64,000 bases of DNA from an uncultured Maribacter sp. (GCA_947504045.1 CANNFY010000002.1:124001-188000), one strand, 5' to 3'. Counted from the first letter of the stretch, positions 44,529 through 53,475 are shown. Translations and numbers: made by a program. The notes: generated from the sequence alone by a model not told the origin.

Positions 44529-44598
44529 TTAGTTGTTAGTTTTTGGTTGTTAGTAATTTGTTGCAACAACCAAAAAACGAGCAACGAACAACCAACAG
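44529..44598. repeat. Ten-unit heptamer element with dyad symmetry
   Basis: The whole hisB-hisH gap can be cut into ten 7-nt units. Five forward are TTAGTTG, TTAGTTT, TTGGTTG, TTAGTAA and TTTGTTG; five inverted are CAACAAC, CAAAAAA, CGAGCAA, CGAACAA and CCAACAG. The dyad axis is between 44563 and 44564, and TTTTTGGTTGTT pairs with AACAACCAAAAA. In RNA it would form an imperfect long hairpin between two operon genes. It may be a flavobacterial intergenic palindromic repeat. Confidence 0.8.
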
Positions 44599-44599
44599 A

Positions 44600-45181
44600 A
44601 TGAAAATTGTAATAATAAATTACGGAGCAGGAAATATACAGAGTATTAAATTTGCTATTAAACGCTTAGGATATGAGGCTGTTTTAACGGATAATGTTGA
44701 AGAAATAAAAGCAGCAGATAAAGTTATTTTCCCTGGAGTAGGAGAGGCTAGTAGCGCAATGTCTAAACTTATAGATAGTGGTCTAGATACTCTTGTGCCA
44801 ACTTTAAAACAACCAGTTTTAGGTATTTGTTTAGGTATGCAATTAATGTGTAATGCAACCGAAGAAGGTAATACAAAAGGTTTGGGGATTTTTGATGTTA
44901 ATGTTGTAAAATTTTCTACCAATGTAAAAGTTCCACAAATTGGATGGAATCAAATTTTAGACTTAAAAACACCTTTGTTTTCTAAGGTAGAAGATAATGC
45001 TCATATATATTTAGTGCATAGTTTTTATGCTCCTATTTGTAAGGAAACTATTGCTGTAGCGGATTATGGCATTAAATATTCCGCAGCATTAAATAAAGGA
45101 AATTTTTACGGCACCCAATTTCACCCAGAAAAGAGTAGTATAATTGGCGAACAGATATTGCGTAATTTCTTAGAAATGTAA
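44600..45181 (+). CDS. hisH: Imidazole glycerol phosphate synthase, glutaminase subunit HisH
   Basis: 193-aa class I glutamine amidotransferase that feeds ammonia to HisF. The nucleophile is Cys in VLGICLGMQLM, and the His-Glu dyad is in GTQFHPEKSS. The start is set at ATG 44600 (MKIVIINYGAGNIQS). The listed 44543 start lies inside the heptamer repeat and would add unrelated residues. Its stop overlaps the next ATG by 1 nt. Confidence 0.95.
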   Translation: MKIVIINYGAGNIQSIKFAIKRLGYEAVLTDNVEEIKAADKVIFPGVGEASSAMSKLIDSGLDTLVPTLKQPVLGICLGMQLMCNATEEGNTKGLGIFDVNVVKFSTNVKVPQIGWNQILDLKTPLFSKVEDNAHIYLVHSFYAPICKETIAVADYGIKYSAALNKGNFYGTQFHPEKSSIIGEQILRNFLEM

Positions 45182-45609
45182 TGGCTTTACCTTCCTATTA
45201 TATATCAACAGATAAAAAACTATTGGATGTAAATTTTATTCATAGTTATATTAGTACTATTTCTTATTGGGGTAAAGGTAGAAGTGTTGAACAAATAGAA
45301 AGTACCATAAAAAACTCGTTATGTTTTGGTGTATATACCAAAGATAATAGTCAGATTGGTTTTGCAAGGGTAGTTACAGATTGTACTTTTTTTGGTTATA
45401 TAATGGATGTTATTATTCATGAAGATTATCAAAATAAAGGAATAGGAAAGCAACTGGTTGCCTTTATACTTAATAATAAAACAATTAAAAAGTTAAGTAC
45501 CATAGCTCTTAAAACAAAAGATGCGCACGGACTTTATGAAAAATATGGATTTAAAGTAGTAGGAAACTCTACTTTATGGATGTCCTTAGACAAACAAAAA
45601 TTAGAATGA
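45181..45609 (+). CDS. GNAT acetyltransferase between hisH and hisA
   Basis: 142 aa. It has the GNAT features [21 protein letters not shown] (acetyl-CoA loop QNKGIG) and [22 protein letters not shown], and the N-terminus [20 protein letters not shown] resembles a common small GNAT subgroup. It overlaps hisH by 1 nt and hisA by 4 nt (ATGA), so it is translationally coupled on both sides. The substrate is unknown. Confidence 0.86.
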   Translation: MALPSYYISTDKKLLDVNFIHSYISTISYWGKGRSVEQIESTIKNSLCFGVYTKDNSQIGFARVVTDCTFFGYIMDVIIHEDYQNKGIGKQLVAFILNNKTIKKLSTIALKTKDAHGLYEKYGFKVVGNSTLWMSLDKQKLE

Positions 45610-46334
45610 GAATTATACCAGCAATAGATATTATAGAAGGACAATGTGTTAGATTATCTAAAGGAGATTATACTACAAAAAAAGTATATAATGAGGACCC
45701 TTTAGAAGTGGCTAAAGAATTTCAAGATCATGGTATAGAATATTTGCATTTAGTAGATTTAGATGGTGCAAAATCTAAACATATTGTAAACCATAAAATA
45801 TTAGAGCAAATAGCTAGTAAAACTAATTTAAAGATAGATTTTGGTGGTGGATTAAAAACAGATGACGATTTAAGAATTGCTTTTGAAAGTGGTGCAAACC
45901 AAATAACAGGAGGTAGTATTGCAGTAAAAGACAGAGAAACTTTTACACAGTGGATTTCAACGTATGGTCCTAATAAAATTATACTTGGTGCTGATGCTAT
46001 GGATGAAAAAGTTGCAGTTTCGGGTTGGTTAGAAGAATCTAAAGAAGAGTTAGTTCCTTTTATTCAGGGCTACCAAAAAAAAGGAGTAAACTATGTTATT
46101 TGTACCGATATTAGTAAAGATGGTATGTTAGAAGGTCCTTCTTTTGCTTTATATGAAAAAATATTAAAGCAATCAGAATCCGGATTAAAACTTATTGCAA
46201 GTGGTGGTATTTCTACTTTTGATGAATTACCAAAACTAGCCGATCTAGGTTGTGAAGGAACCATTATAGGAAAAGCTATTTATGAAAACAGAATCAGTTT
46301 AAAACAACTTGAAAAATTTATTCTAAATGTCTAG
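45606..46334 (+). CDS. hisA: HisA, ProFAR isomerase
   Basis: 242-aa (beta/alpha)8 barrel that isomerises ProFAR to PRFAR. The catalytic Asp of strand 1 is D8 ([20 protein letters not shown]) and the second is in [11 protein letters not shown]. Phosphate loops DFGGGLKT and IASGGIST are present. I chose ATG 45606 rather than the listed 45576, giving the canonical MRIIPAIDI start and an ATGA overlap with the GNAT gene. It overlaps the DinB gene by 8 nt. Confidence 0.96.
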   Translation: MRIIPAIDIIEGQCVRLSKGDYTTKKVYNEDPLEVAKEFQDHGIEYLHLVDLDGAKSKHIVNHKILEQIASKTNLKIDFGGGLKTDDDLRIAFESGANQITGGSIAVKDRETFTQWISTYGPNKIILGADAMDEKVAVSGWLEESKEELVPFIQGYQKKGVNYVICTDISKDGMLEGPSFALYEKILKQSESGLKLIASGGISTFDELPKLADLGCEGTIIGKAIYENRISLKQLEKFILNV

Positions 46335-46845
46335 TAATTATTCACAATTACAAGAAGAAATATGTAAAAATGCTATTTTCAGAATGGATGAAAGTAGCCG
46401 TATGATTCATATAGCTCTAAGTAATTTAGAAGAAAAATATATCTGGATGCGCCCTAATAATAATTCTAATAGCATAGGAAATCAAATATTACATTTATGT
46501 GGTAATATTTCTCAGTATGCCATATGTTCCTTAGGAAATATAGAAGACTTTAGAGAGCGAGAGTTAGAATTTACAACTAAAGAAGGGTACACAAAAAAAG
46601 AGTTACTATATAAATTAAATTCCGTTGTGAATACCGCTAAAGAAACAATAAATAATTGTACTACAGCCAATTTAATTAAGAAAAGAGAAGTGCAAGGCTT
46701 TGTATTTTCCGGAATTGGAATCATACTTCATGTTGTAGAGCATTATTCATATCATACCGGACAAATTGCCTTTTGGGTAAAACAATTAAAAGATAAACCA
46801 TTAGGTTTTTATGATGGAATCGATTTAACAGTTAAAAATAAATAA
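46327..46845 (+). CDS. DinB-family protein within the his operon
   Basis: 172-aa four-helix-bundle protein of the DinB/YfiT-like superfamily. The putative metal-binding His triad is in ILHLCGN and [13 protein letters not shown] (H...HxxxH pattern). Members include thiol-dependent transferases and hydrolases such as bacillithiol transferases, but many have no assigned reaction. It overlaps hisA by 8 nt and hisF by 1 nt, so it belongs to the operon. Confidence 0.85.
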   Translation: MSSNYSQLQEEICKNAIFRMDESSRMIHIALSNLEEKYIWMRPNNNSNSIGNQILHLCGNISQYAICSLGNIEDFRERELEFTTKEGYTKKELLYKLNSVVNTAKETINNCTTANLIKKREVQGFVFSGIGIILHVVEHYSYHTGQIAFWVKQLKDKPLGFYDGIDLTVKNK

Positions 46846-47600
46846 TGTTAACAAAAAGAATAATACCCTGTTTAGATATTAAAAACGGAAGAACTGTAAA
46901 AGGTGTAAATTTTGTTGATTTAAGAGACGCAGGTGATCCTGTAGAATTAGCAGAAATTTATGCTGCCTCTGGGGCAGATGAATTAGTTTTTTTAGATATA
47001 TCTGCAACAGAAGAAAGAAGAAAAACTTTAGCAGATTTAGTGTATAGAGTTGGTGAAAAGGTTAATATTCCTTTTACTGTTGGTGGTGGTATATCTTCTA
47101 TAGAAGATGTAGATATACTTTTGCAAAATGGAGCAGACAAAGTGTCTATAAATTCATCCGCTGTTAAAAACCCACAGTTAATAAACGATTTATCTGCTAA
47201 ATTTGGGGCACAATGTATTGTTGTTGCAATAGATGCAAAACAAATAGATGGAGAATGGATTGTACATTTAGTTGGAGGCAAAGTGCCTACAGAATTAAAT
47301 TTATTTGATTGGGCAAAAGAAGTAGAAAAAAGAGGTGCAGGAGAAATACTTTTTACCTCAATGAATAATGATGGTACAAAAGACGGATTTGCAAATGAGG
47401 CTTTAAATAAATTGTCTACAGAATTAAATATTCCTATAATTGCTTCTGGCGGTGCAGGAAGTATACAGCATTTTACAGATACTTTTATAAAAGGAAAAGC
47501 GGATGCAGCATTAGCAGCAAGTGTCTTTCATTTTAAAGAAATAGAAATTGTAGATTTAAAGCGTCAGTTAAAAAAAGAAAATATACCTGTAAGACTATAA
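46845..47600 (+). CDS. hisF: Imidazole glycerol phosphate synthase, cyclase subunit HisF
   Basis: 251-aa (beta/alpha)8 barrel that, with HisH, converts PRFAR and ammonia to IGP and AICAR. The catalytic pair is D11 ([18 protein letters not shown]) and D130 (VVAIDAKQ). TVGGGISS and IASGGAGS are the phosphate loops. HisH lies two genes upstream, separated by a GNAT, hisA and the DinB gene. TAATG joins it to the DinB gene. Confidence 0.96.
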   Translation: MLTKRIIPCLDIKNGRTVKGVNFVDLRDAGDPVELAEIYAASGADELVFLDISATEERRKTLADLVYRVGEKVNIPFTVGGGISSIEDVDILLQNGADKVSINSSAVKNPQLINDLSAKFGAQCIVVAIDAKQIDGEWIVHLVGGKVPTELNLFDWAKEVEKRGAGEILFTSMNNDGTKDGFANEALNKLSTELNIPIIASGGAGSIQHFTDTFIKGKADAALAASVFHFKEIEIVDLKRQLKKENIPVRL

Positions 47601-47603
47601 GTT

Positions 47604-48185
47604 TTGATTAAGGCAACAAAAGAAGATAAAGATTTAGTAGTTCGTATTTTGGTTTCTGCATTTAAAGATTTAGAAGAAGATAATTCTATAAATTTTATTG
47701 TACAAAATGGAAAAGATAGAATTGCAAGAATGGAAGCTCTGATGGGATATTTATTTGAAAAGTCTATGCTTTTTGGGGAAATATATTTATCAAAAAATAA
47801 GAATGCATGTTTACTATTATCTTTTTCAGAAAAGGAAAAAGTTACTTTAAAAACTATTTTTTTAGATATACAATTACTTTTTAAATGTATTGGTTTTAAA
47901 AATGTTTTTAATGTTTTAAAAAGACAAAAAATTATTAAAGATTTTTATCCGTCAGAACCACATATAAAACCTGTTATTATGGGAGCTCTAAAAGAAGCTT
48001 ATGGTAGCGGTTCTGCAGCAAGATTAGTGCTTAGAGTAATGAGTCAATATAAAAAAAATAAAAAACCAGTGGTTCTAGATACAGTTTCTGAATATAATAT
48101 AAAGTTGTATCAAAAATTTGGGTTTAAAATAATAAGAGAAGAAAAAACCTTAGGTTTTCCTATGAGTTTATTACGATTAAATTAA
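47604..48185 (+). CDS. GNAT-like acetyltransferase between hisF and hisIE
   Basis: 193 aa with a longer, more divergent GNAT-like layout. The N-terminal part ATKEDKDLVVRILVSAFKD is typical of the fold. The acetyl-CoA loop is degenerate around LKEAYGSGSAARLVLRVMSQY (GSGSA), and the C-terminus LYQKFGFKIIREEKTLGFPMSLL is a good GNAT ending. The start is TTG at 47604, 3 nt after hisF. Function is unknown. Confidence 0.8.
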   Translation: MIKATKEDKDLVVRILVSAFKDLEEDNSINFIVQNGKDRIARMEALMGYLFEKSMLFGEIYLSKNKNACLLLSFSEKEKVTLKTIFLDIQLLFKCIGFKNVFNVLKRQKIIKDFYPSEPHIKPVIMGALKEAYGSGSAARLVLRVMSQYKKNKKPVVLDTVSEYNIKLYQKFGFKIIREEKTLGFPMSLLRLN

Positions 48186-48193
48186 TAGAAATA

Positions 48194-48793
48194 ATGAAAA
48201 TAGATTTCGATAAAAATAACGATGGCTTAGTACCTGCAATTATTCAAGATGCTACAACTAAAAATGTACTTATGCTTGGGTATTTAAACCAAGAGGCATA
48301 TGATAAGACCGTAGAAACTAAAAAGGTTACTTTCTACAGTAGATCAAAAAATAGATTGTGGACAAAAGGAGAAGAAAGTGGTAATTTCTTAAATTTAGTA
48401 TCTATAAAAAATGATTGTGATCACGATACTTTGCTAATTTCTGTGTCTCCAGTAGGACCAACTTGTCATACAGGAACAGATACGTGTTGGAGTGAAACAA
48501 ACGATTCTAATTTTGGATTTCTTTCTAAGCTAGAAAAAACAATAGAAGAACGTAGAACATCTTCAGATGGTTCAAAATCTTATGTAGCATCGTTATTTGA
48601 AAAAGGAATTAATAAAATAGCACAAAAAGTAGGAGAGGAAGCTGTAGAGGTTGTTATTGAAGCTAAAGACAATGATGATAATTTGTTTTTAAATGAAAGT
48701 GCCGATTTACTTTTTCATTATTTAATGTTATTACAAGCAAAAGGATTTACACTAAAAGATGTTGAGGAAGTTTTAAAAGGAAGAGAAAAATAA
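48194..48793 (+). CDS. hisIE: Bifunctional HisIE
   Basis: 199-aa fusion. The N-terminal phosphoribosyl-AMP cyclohydrolase (about 1-105) has WTKGEESGN and the metal site CHTGTDTCW. The C-terminal phosphoribosyl-ATP pyrophosphohydrolase (about 108-199) has SYVASLFEKGINKIAQKVGEEAVEVVIEA. These are steps 2 and 3 of the pathway. It closes the his operon 8 nt after the GNAT; no clear terminator is seen in the 51-bp gap that follows. Confidence 0.96.
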   Translation: MKIDFDKNNDGLVPAIIQDATTKNVLMLGYLNQEAYDKTVETKKVTFYSRSKNRLWTKGEESGNFLNLVSIKNDCDHDTLLISVSPVGPTCHTGTDTCWSETNDSNFGFLSKLEKTIEERRTSSDGSKSYVASLFEKGINKIAQKVGEEAVEVVIEAKDNDDNLFLNESADLLFHYLMLLQAKGFTLKDVEEVLKGREK

Positions 48794-48844
48794 TTTTTTA
48801 ACTTTCAATTTTAAAAAGTGTTTACTATTTAAATACCTTAATTC

Positions 48845-49228
48845 ATGACTAATTTTTACTTTAATCATTTAGCACTTTCTGTAAAAGATGTAAATGAGTC
48901 TGTTACTTTTTACCAAAAAGTATTTAAGTTTAAAGAAATTGAGAATACTGCCTCTGACTCTATTACAAGATGGCTTTTGCTAGATAATGGTTTACAACTT
49001 CATTTAATACCCCGACCAAAAGAAAAAATAGTAACAAATAAAGCGGTTCATTTTGCTTTTGCAACACCTAATATAGAATCTTTTATAACATATTTAGAAG
49101 AACTAAATATAGAATATTCTGATTGGAAAAATACACCAACCAAAGAGTATATTAGAAAAGATGGTATTAAACAATTTTATTTTCAAGACCCTAACGGGTA
49201 TTGGATAGAGGTAAATAACGATGTTTAA
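48845..49228 (+). CDS. VOC-family (glyoxalase/dioxygenase-like) protein
   Basis: 127 aa, a two-module vicinal-oxygen-chelate fold. The first half opens FYFNHLALSVKDVNESVTFYQKVF and carries LQLHLIPRP. The second half has VHFAFATPNIESFITYLEEL and ends KQFYFQDPNGYWIEVNND. Metal-ligand positions H, H and E are compatible with an active enzyme, but the substrate cannot be told. It may read through from the his operon. Confidence 0.87.
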   Translation: MTNFYFNHLALSVKDVNESVTFYQKVFKFKEIENTASDSITRWLLLDNGLQLHLIPRPKEKIVTNKAVHFAFATPNIESFITYLEELNIEYSDWKNTPTKEYIRKDGIKQFYFQDPNGYWIEVNNDV

Positions 49229-49276
49229 AAGTATACATTATAAAACTACATTCTTAATATTTTAAATTTTTAAAAA

Positions 49277-49825
49277 ATGAAAAAAATATATTTTACATTA
49301 TTGCTTTTTTTTATTTCTTGTACGGTAATTTTTGCACAAAAAACGTTTACGTTATCTAGTAATGATTTAGGCGGACAGACTACAAAAAATCAAGAATTTA
49401 ATGGTTTTGGTTGTTCAGGAGATAATATATCGCCTCAACTATCATGGGAAAATGCCCCTGAAGGAACCAAAAGTTTTGCAGTAACAATGTATGATCCAGA
49501 TGCGCCAACTGGCAGTGGTTTTTGGCATTGGGTGGTTTTTGATATTCCTTCAAATGTAAATGAGTTAGTTACAAATGCAGGAAATGTAGAACTTAATATA
49601 GCTCCTAAAGGAGCAATACAAAGTATTACAGATTATGGAATTAAAGGTTTTGGAGGACCATGCCCACCAGAAGGTCATGGGTTTCATCAATATATAATAA
49701 CGGTTTATGCTTTAAAAACAGATAAATTAGGTACCCAAGAAAATACAAATCCTGCTGTAGTAGGTTTTAATCTTTGGAACCAAACTATTGCAAAGGCAAG
49801 TATTGTGGCGTATTATAAAAGGTAA
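49277..49825 (+). CDS. Secreted PEBP/YbhB-family protein
   Basis: 182 aa with a signal peptide (about 1-21, MKKIYFTLLLFFISCTVIFAQ). It then has the phosphatidylethanolamine-binding-protein fold in its bacterial YbhB form: GCSGDNISPQLSWENAPEGTKSFAVTMYDPDAPTGSGFWHWVVFDIP, and GFGGPCPPEGHGFHQYIITVYAL for the ligand pocket. Cys15 could suggest a lipobox (FFISC), but the later AQ cleavage site fits better. The physiological ligand is unknown. Confidence 0.9.
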   Translation: MKKIYFTLLLFFISCTVIFAQKTFTLSSNDLGGQTTKNQEFNGFGCSGDNISPQLSWENAPEGTKSFAVTMYDPDAPTGSGFWHWVVFDIPSNVNELVTNAGNVELNIAPKGAIQSITDYGIKGFGGPCPPEGHGFHQYIITVYALKTDKLGTQENTNPAVVGFNLWNQTIAKASIVAYYKR

Positions 49826-49864
49826 CTATAGTTGAAATTAATAGTGGTTTAAAAACGTATTTAA

Positions 49865-50509
49865 ATGTATTTTAAGAGAATCTTATTAAATTTATTAGCC
49901 TTTTTTTCTTTTAGTTGTCAAACAAAAGAGCTAGAAGATACTACGGTAGATTATTATTTAAATCAATTAGAAGAAATAAAGTTAAAAGAATTTATAACTC
50001 AAAATTTATATGTTGATAAGAAAACTATAGCTCCAGAATATAAAGATGTTTCCACAAATACATTTAATAAAGAAGGTCTAAAAAAGTCTAAGGAAATCGA
50101 AAATAAGTTATTTAAAAAATATTTTTATAATTATTATTTTCTACAGAAAACAAGATTTAATGAAACTATTTATTCTTTATATTTTACAATGAATGATAAG
50201 GATAATATAAATTGGTTTCTTTCTAAAACTAACAAAGAAAATTGGTATAACATAAGAGAAATAAATAGAGAAGAAGTTTTAAAAAGTTCTAGATTAAATA
50301 AAATACTTTGGAGTTATAATTCACAAGAAAAAAATAAAGAACACCCTAGTATATTTATTAATAATAAGTATTTGATAGTACAACAAGGAAACTTAAATAC
50401 GATACTTTTTGATTTGATAACAGAAAAAGCTGTAATCTCAGAAGAAATTAATAAAGATATATCCAAAGAAAACGTACATATTAAGATACAGGAATACTTA
50501 AAAAAATAA
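49865..50509 (+). CDS. Lipoprotein of unknown function
   Basis: 214 aa. The lipoprotein signal MYFKRILLNLLAFFSFSC has Cys18 (lipobox FSFSC). The mature part is Lys/Asn/Glu-rich and mostly helical at first (YYLNQLEEIKLKEFITQNLYV), then beta-like (NETIYSLYFTMNDKDNINWFL, SIFINNKYLIVQQGNLNTILFDLI). No family is recognised. It sits 39 nt after the PEBP gene and 13 nt before a GNAT gene. Confidence 0.7.
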   Translation: MYFKRILLNLLAFFSFSCQTKELEDTTVDYYLNQLEEIKLKEFITQNLYVDKKTIAPEYKDVSTNTFNKEGLKKSKEIENKLFKKYFYNYYFLQKTRFNETIYSLYFTMNDKDNINWFLSKTNKENWYNIREINREEVLKSSRLNKILWSYNSQEKNKEHPSIFINNKYLIVQQGNLNTILFDLITEKAVISEEINKDISKENVHIKIQEYLKK

Positions 50510-50522
50510 TACTATTGTTTTA

Positions 50523-51209
50523 ATGACAAATTTAGAAGAACAATTAAAAAACCCTGTATGGTATTCTTTAGAAGAGACACATAAAAAATTTGCTATAGAA
50601 TATAATGGCGTAAAATTTTATGAACCAGAAGTGTGTACATTTGGTTCTTTTTTTGAGGAAGCTAAAACTAAAAAAGCATCAAACGAATATATAGATAAGA
50701 CAAATAAATTTTTCTTTGTTTCTGAAAATAAAGTCCCAATAATTGATGATGACAAAGTTGTTTTAGAAAAAAAAATTGAAGGTTGTCAAATGGTTCTTAA
50801 TCAACTAATAGATGTTGATATTACAGAAGACATTGTACCGTTAGATAATAGTTATTTAGATGAAATTTATAATTTAATTTGGTTAGTAATGCCAGGTTAT
50901 TACCAAAAAAGAAGCTTTGAAATGGGCGAATATTTTGGTATTTTTAAAGATAATAAATTAGTGTCTATAACAGGTCAACGTTTGCAAACTAATCTTTTTA
51001 TAGAAGTTAGCGGTGTTGTTACACACCCAGATTATACAAAAAGAGGCCTAGCAAGACAATTAATTGTACATACCACTAAAGAAATTTTAAAGACTAATAA
51101 AAAACCTATACTACATACCACTAAAAAAAATTTAGCTATTCCACTATATAAAAAATTAGGGTTTGAATTAACTAGAGATATGAATTGGTGGTTATTTTCT
51201 AAAAAATAG
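50523..51209 (+). CDS. GNAT-family acetyltransferase (FR47-like)
   Basis: 228 aa. The N-terminal half (about 1-115) is a distinct domain. The C-terminal half is a GNAT/FR47-like fold, with GEYFGIFKDNKLVSITGQRLQ, EVSGVVTHPDYTKRGLARQLIVHTTKEI (acetyl-CoA loop TKRGLA) and IPLYKKLGFELTRDMNWWLF. The two-part build resembles a Bacteroidota GNAT subgroup. The substrate is unknown. It is probably co-transcribed with the preceding lipoprotein gene and the following DUF1569 gene (19-nt gap). Confidence 0.85.
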   Translation: MTNLEEQLKNPVWYSLEETHKKFAIEYNGVKFYEPEVCTFGSFFEEAKTKKASNEYIDKTNKFFFVSENKVPIIDDDKVVLEKKIEGCQMVLNQLIDVDITEDIVPLDNSYLDEIYNLIWLVMPGYYQKRSFEMGEYFGIFKDNKLVSITGQRLQTNLFIEVSGVVTHPDYTKRGLARQLIVHTTKEILKTNKKPILHTTKKNLAIPLYKKLGFELTRDMNWWLFSKK

Positions 51210-51228
51210 CATGTTTTAAATTAATCGT

Positions 51229-51681
51229 ATGAAAAATATTTTTGATAAAACAGTTTCAGAAGAAGTTATAGAAAGAATAAATAAGTTAACCCCAAGTACT
51301 GCACCAAATTGGGGTAAAATGTCTGTAGATCAAATGTTAGCACATTGTAATGTTACTTATGAACTTGTTTATGATAATATTCATCCAAAACCAAAAGGTT
51401 TTACAAAATGGATGCTAAAAACATTTGTAAAAAATACGGTGGTAAATGAAAAACCTTATAAAAAAAATAGTAGAACAGCAGCTGTGTTTCTAATACAAGA
51501 TAAAAAGGATTTTGCTACAGAAAAAAAACGCTTAGAAGATTATATAGTAAAAACTCAAGAATTAGGTGCTACTCATTTTGATAATAAAGAAAGCCATTCT
51601 TTTGGAAACTTAACTAAAACCGAATGGAATAATATGTTTTACAAACATTTAGATCATCATTTAACTCAATTTGGAGTCTAA
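51229..51681 (+). CDS. DUF1569 family protein
   Basis: 150 aa, a DinB-like helical bundle of the DUF1569 family. The starting region NKLTPSTAPNWGKMSVDQMLAHCNVTYEL and the ending KTEWNNMFYKHLDHHLTQFGV carry the conserved His residues that may bind metal. There is no signal peptide, so it is cytoplasmic. The reaction is not known. It is convergent with the outer-membrane protein gene, with 8 bp between stop codons and no terminator visible. Confidence 0.82.
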   Translation: MKNIFDKTVSEEVIERINKLTPSTAPNWGKMSVDQMLAHCNVTYELVYDNIHPKPKGFTKWMLKTFVKNTVVNEKPYKKNSRTAAVFLIQDKKDFATEKKRLEDYIVKTQELGATHFDNKESHSFGNLTKTEWNNMFYKHLDHHLTQFGV

Positions 51682-51689
51682 TTTTAAGA

Positions 51690-52355
51690 TTATAATTTTT
51701 TCTTATAGCGGTTTCTGCCCATATTAAACACACCTACTTTTATTCCTATACCAGCAGAAAAACCGTTTATACGTTTTAAATTGGTAGGTTGAAGATCTAA
51801 ATCACTAGAAAACCTATATTTTACACCAGCTTCAAATTGTAAAAATCTAGATACATTAAAAAGAAGGTTAATACCAGGTTCTATTATAGCAAATGCATCT
51901 GCCTCATCAAAATCATTTTCATCAAATTCTTCATTTTCATGGTCAAAATTAGAATCTATTACTGCAAGACCACCACCACCAATTAAAACCGGAAAAGAAA
52001 TATTAACAATAGATTTGCTAAAGAGAATAGGTTCTATATGTAACCCTCCATAACCACCAACAATATCTTCATTTATTTGGTTAGTTGTATTGTAATAGTT
52101 TTGTTGGGAATAAAAAAAGGTGCCAACAAAGCCAACTTCCACTTTTCTATTTGCTACATAGGCAACTTTAAAACTGGGAAAATAAGTATCTTTATTATTC
52201 ATTTTCCCATAATGCATAGTTAGTCCTAAATACACCCCGTGCACTACATTTTTGCGATCATTAAATTCTATATATTCCTCTGAATCTTGGGCATTACCAA
52301 TAAAGCCAAAAGCTACTATTAGTGCAAGTATTAATCTATTTTGATTGTTTTTCAT
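51690..52355 (-). CDS. Outer-membrane beta-barrel-like protein
   Basis: 221 aa with a signal peptide (MKNNQNRLILALIVAFGFIGNAQ). Alternating hydrophobic/polar strands follow (YLGLTMHYGKM, KVAYVANRKVEVGFVGTFFY, PGINLLFNVSRFLQFEAGVKYRF), typical of a small 8-strand barrel in Bacteroidota. An acidic loop (DHENEEFDENDFDEADAF) is exposed by inference. It is the last gene of the ECF sigma operon, 22 nt after the adhesin-like gene, so it is probably part of the envelope output of that regulator. Confidence 0.75.
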   Translation of the reverse strand: MKNNQNRLILALIVAFGFIGNAQDSEEYIEFNDRKNVVHGVYLGLTMHYGKMNNKDTYFPSFKVAYVANRKVEVGFVGTFFYSQQNYYNTTNQINEDIVGGYGGLHIEPILFSKSIVNISFPVLIGGGGLAVIDSNFDHENEEFDENDFDEADAFAIIEPGINLLFNVSRFLQFEAGVKYRFSSDLDLQPTNLKRINGFSAGIGIKVGVFNMGRNRYKKKL

Positions 52356-52377
52356 AATTGTTGTTTTTGATTGTTTT

Positions 52378-53475
52378 TTAGTTATCCTTTATAAGAATAA
52401 GTCCCTTTTTACCATGAATAGTAATGCTTCCGGATTGTTCTTTACCGTAACTAGCTTTAATTTTCCGAATTCTATCTCCTTTATTTATAACATCTGAAGT
52501 AACGTTATTAAAAGTTTTAGGTAATCTTAATAAACCTTCTTGTAGGGTGGCATTAAACTTTATAGAAGTGTCTTCAACATTTATATTTATCTCCGAGGAT
52601 TCTTGATTTAATTTTATAAAAGGAGCTTCTGTTGTTATTTCTTTAATTGCTAAATCGGATATTTTAAGGTCTAAAATGGTTTCCTTTTTTAAAGTATTAA
52701 TATCTAGAGTTGTAAATTTTAACGAGCCTTTTATTTTATTTATTTGATCAATTATAATTTCATCTTTATTAGAATAAAGTTCTAAAGCAGAAATAGTTTC
52801 TATTGTTAAGGTTGATCCAGAACTATTTATTCTTAAATCTTCTGAGTTTTCTACAATAAATTTTCCGTTTTTAACACGAATGTTTCCATAGTTTATGGTT
52901 TCTGCCTTAATTTTTCCGTACTTCATATGTATATCTACAAAGTTTAATCTGCCATTTAACCATAAATCGCCATGTTGTATATCGGTTTTAAACTTACCTG
53001 TCCAATCTTCAATAATTATATCGCCAAACTTATTTGTAATATCTAACTCTGCATTTTTTGGCAAAAACACTTTATAATTAATTTTTAAATTGCTTTTGTC
53101 ATAATCAAAAGGAGTTGCCTTATTCCAGTATTTAGCAAAGAAACCAGTACTTTTTTCGGCTATTGCAGTTTTAAAAATGATATAATCTTTGTTTTCATCT
53201 ATAGATGTTCCTATTCTTTCTAAAAGACTTTGTGCATTTTCTTTTTTTCTATGAATAACCTCTATTTCCATTTTTATAACCAAACGGTCTTTATTCCACC
53301 CTTGTACTGTAATATCGCCATAGGTGTTTTCTAGATATAATTTTCCAGAATTACTCATATGAAAAGCCTTCTCTATTGTTTTAGAAACTTTTGATTGTGC
53401 ATGTAGGCTAAAGTTTAAAACAATAGCCATTATAAACAGCAGTAGTTTTTTATAGTGTATAACCATAATCATCAT
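52378..53475 (-). CDS. DUF4097-like secreted beta-helix protein
   Basis: 365 aa. After a signal peptide (HYKKLLLFIMAIVLNFSLHAQ) comes a repetitive beta-solenoid with short strands (KLYLENTYGDITVQGWNKDRLVIKMEIEV, ELDITNKFGDIIIEDWTGKFKTDIQHGDLWL, GKIKAETINYGNIRVKNGKF). This is the character of DUF4097-type domains, often coupled to sigma/anti-sigma genes. It overlaps the anti-sigma gene by 26 nt. The first, second or fourth codon (all ATG) could start it. Envelope location is inferred; no activity is known. Confidence 0.78.
   Translation of the reverse strand: MMIMVIHYKKLLLFIMAIVLNFSLHAQSKVSKTIEKAFHMSNSGKLYLENTYGDITVQGWNKDRLVIKMEIEVIHRKKENAQSLLERIGTSIDENKDYIIFKTAIAEKSTGFFAKYWNKATPFDYDKSNLKINYKVFLPKNAELDITNKFGDIIIEDWTGKFKTDIQHGDLWLNGRLNFVDIHMKYGKIKAETINYGNIRVKNGKFIVENSEDLRINSSGSTLTIETISALELYSNKDEIIIDQINKIKGSLKFTTLDINTLKKETILDLKISDLAIKEITTEAPFIKLNQESSEININVEDTSIKFNATLQEGLLRLPKTFNNVTSDVINKGDRIRKIKASYGKEQSGSITIHGKKGLILIKDN

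Noticed and set aside
44543-44599. Upstream start for hisH
   Set aside because: The extra residues are encoded by the heptamer repeat and do not fit the HisH N-terminus MKIVIINYGAGN.
51018-51024. GTTACAC inside a GNAT gene as another LytTR half-site
   Set aside because: Single copy within a coding region without a second copy 21 bp away; also seen at about 20697 inside fumC, so likely chance.
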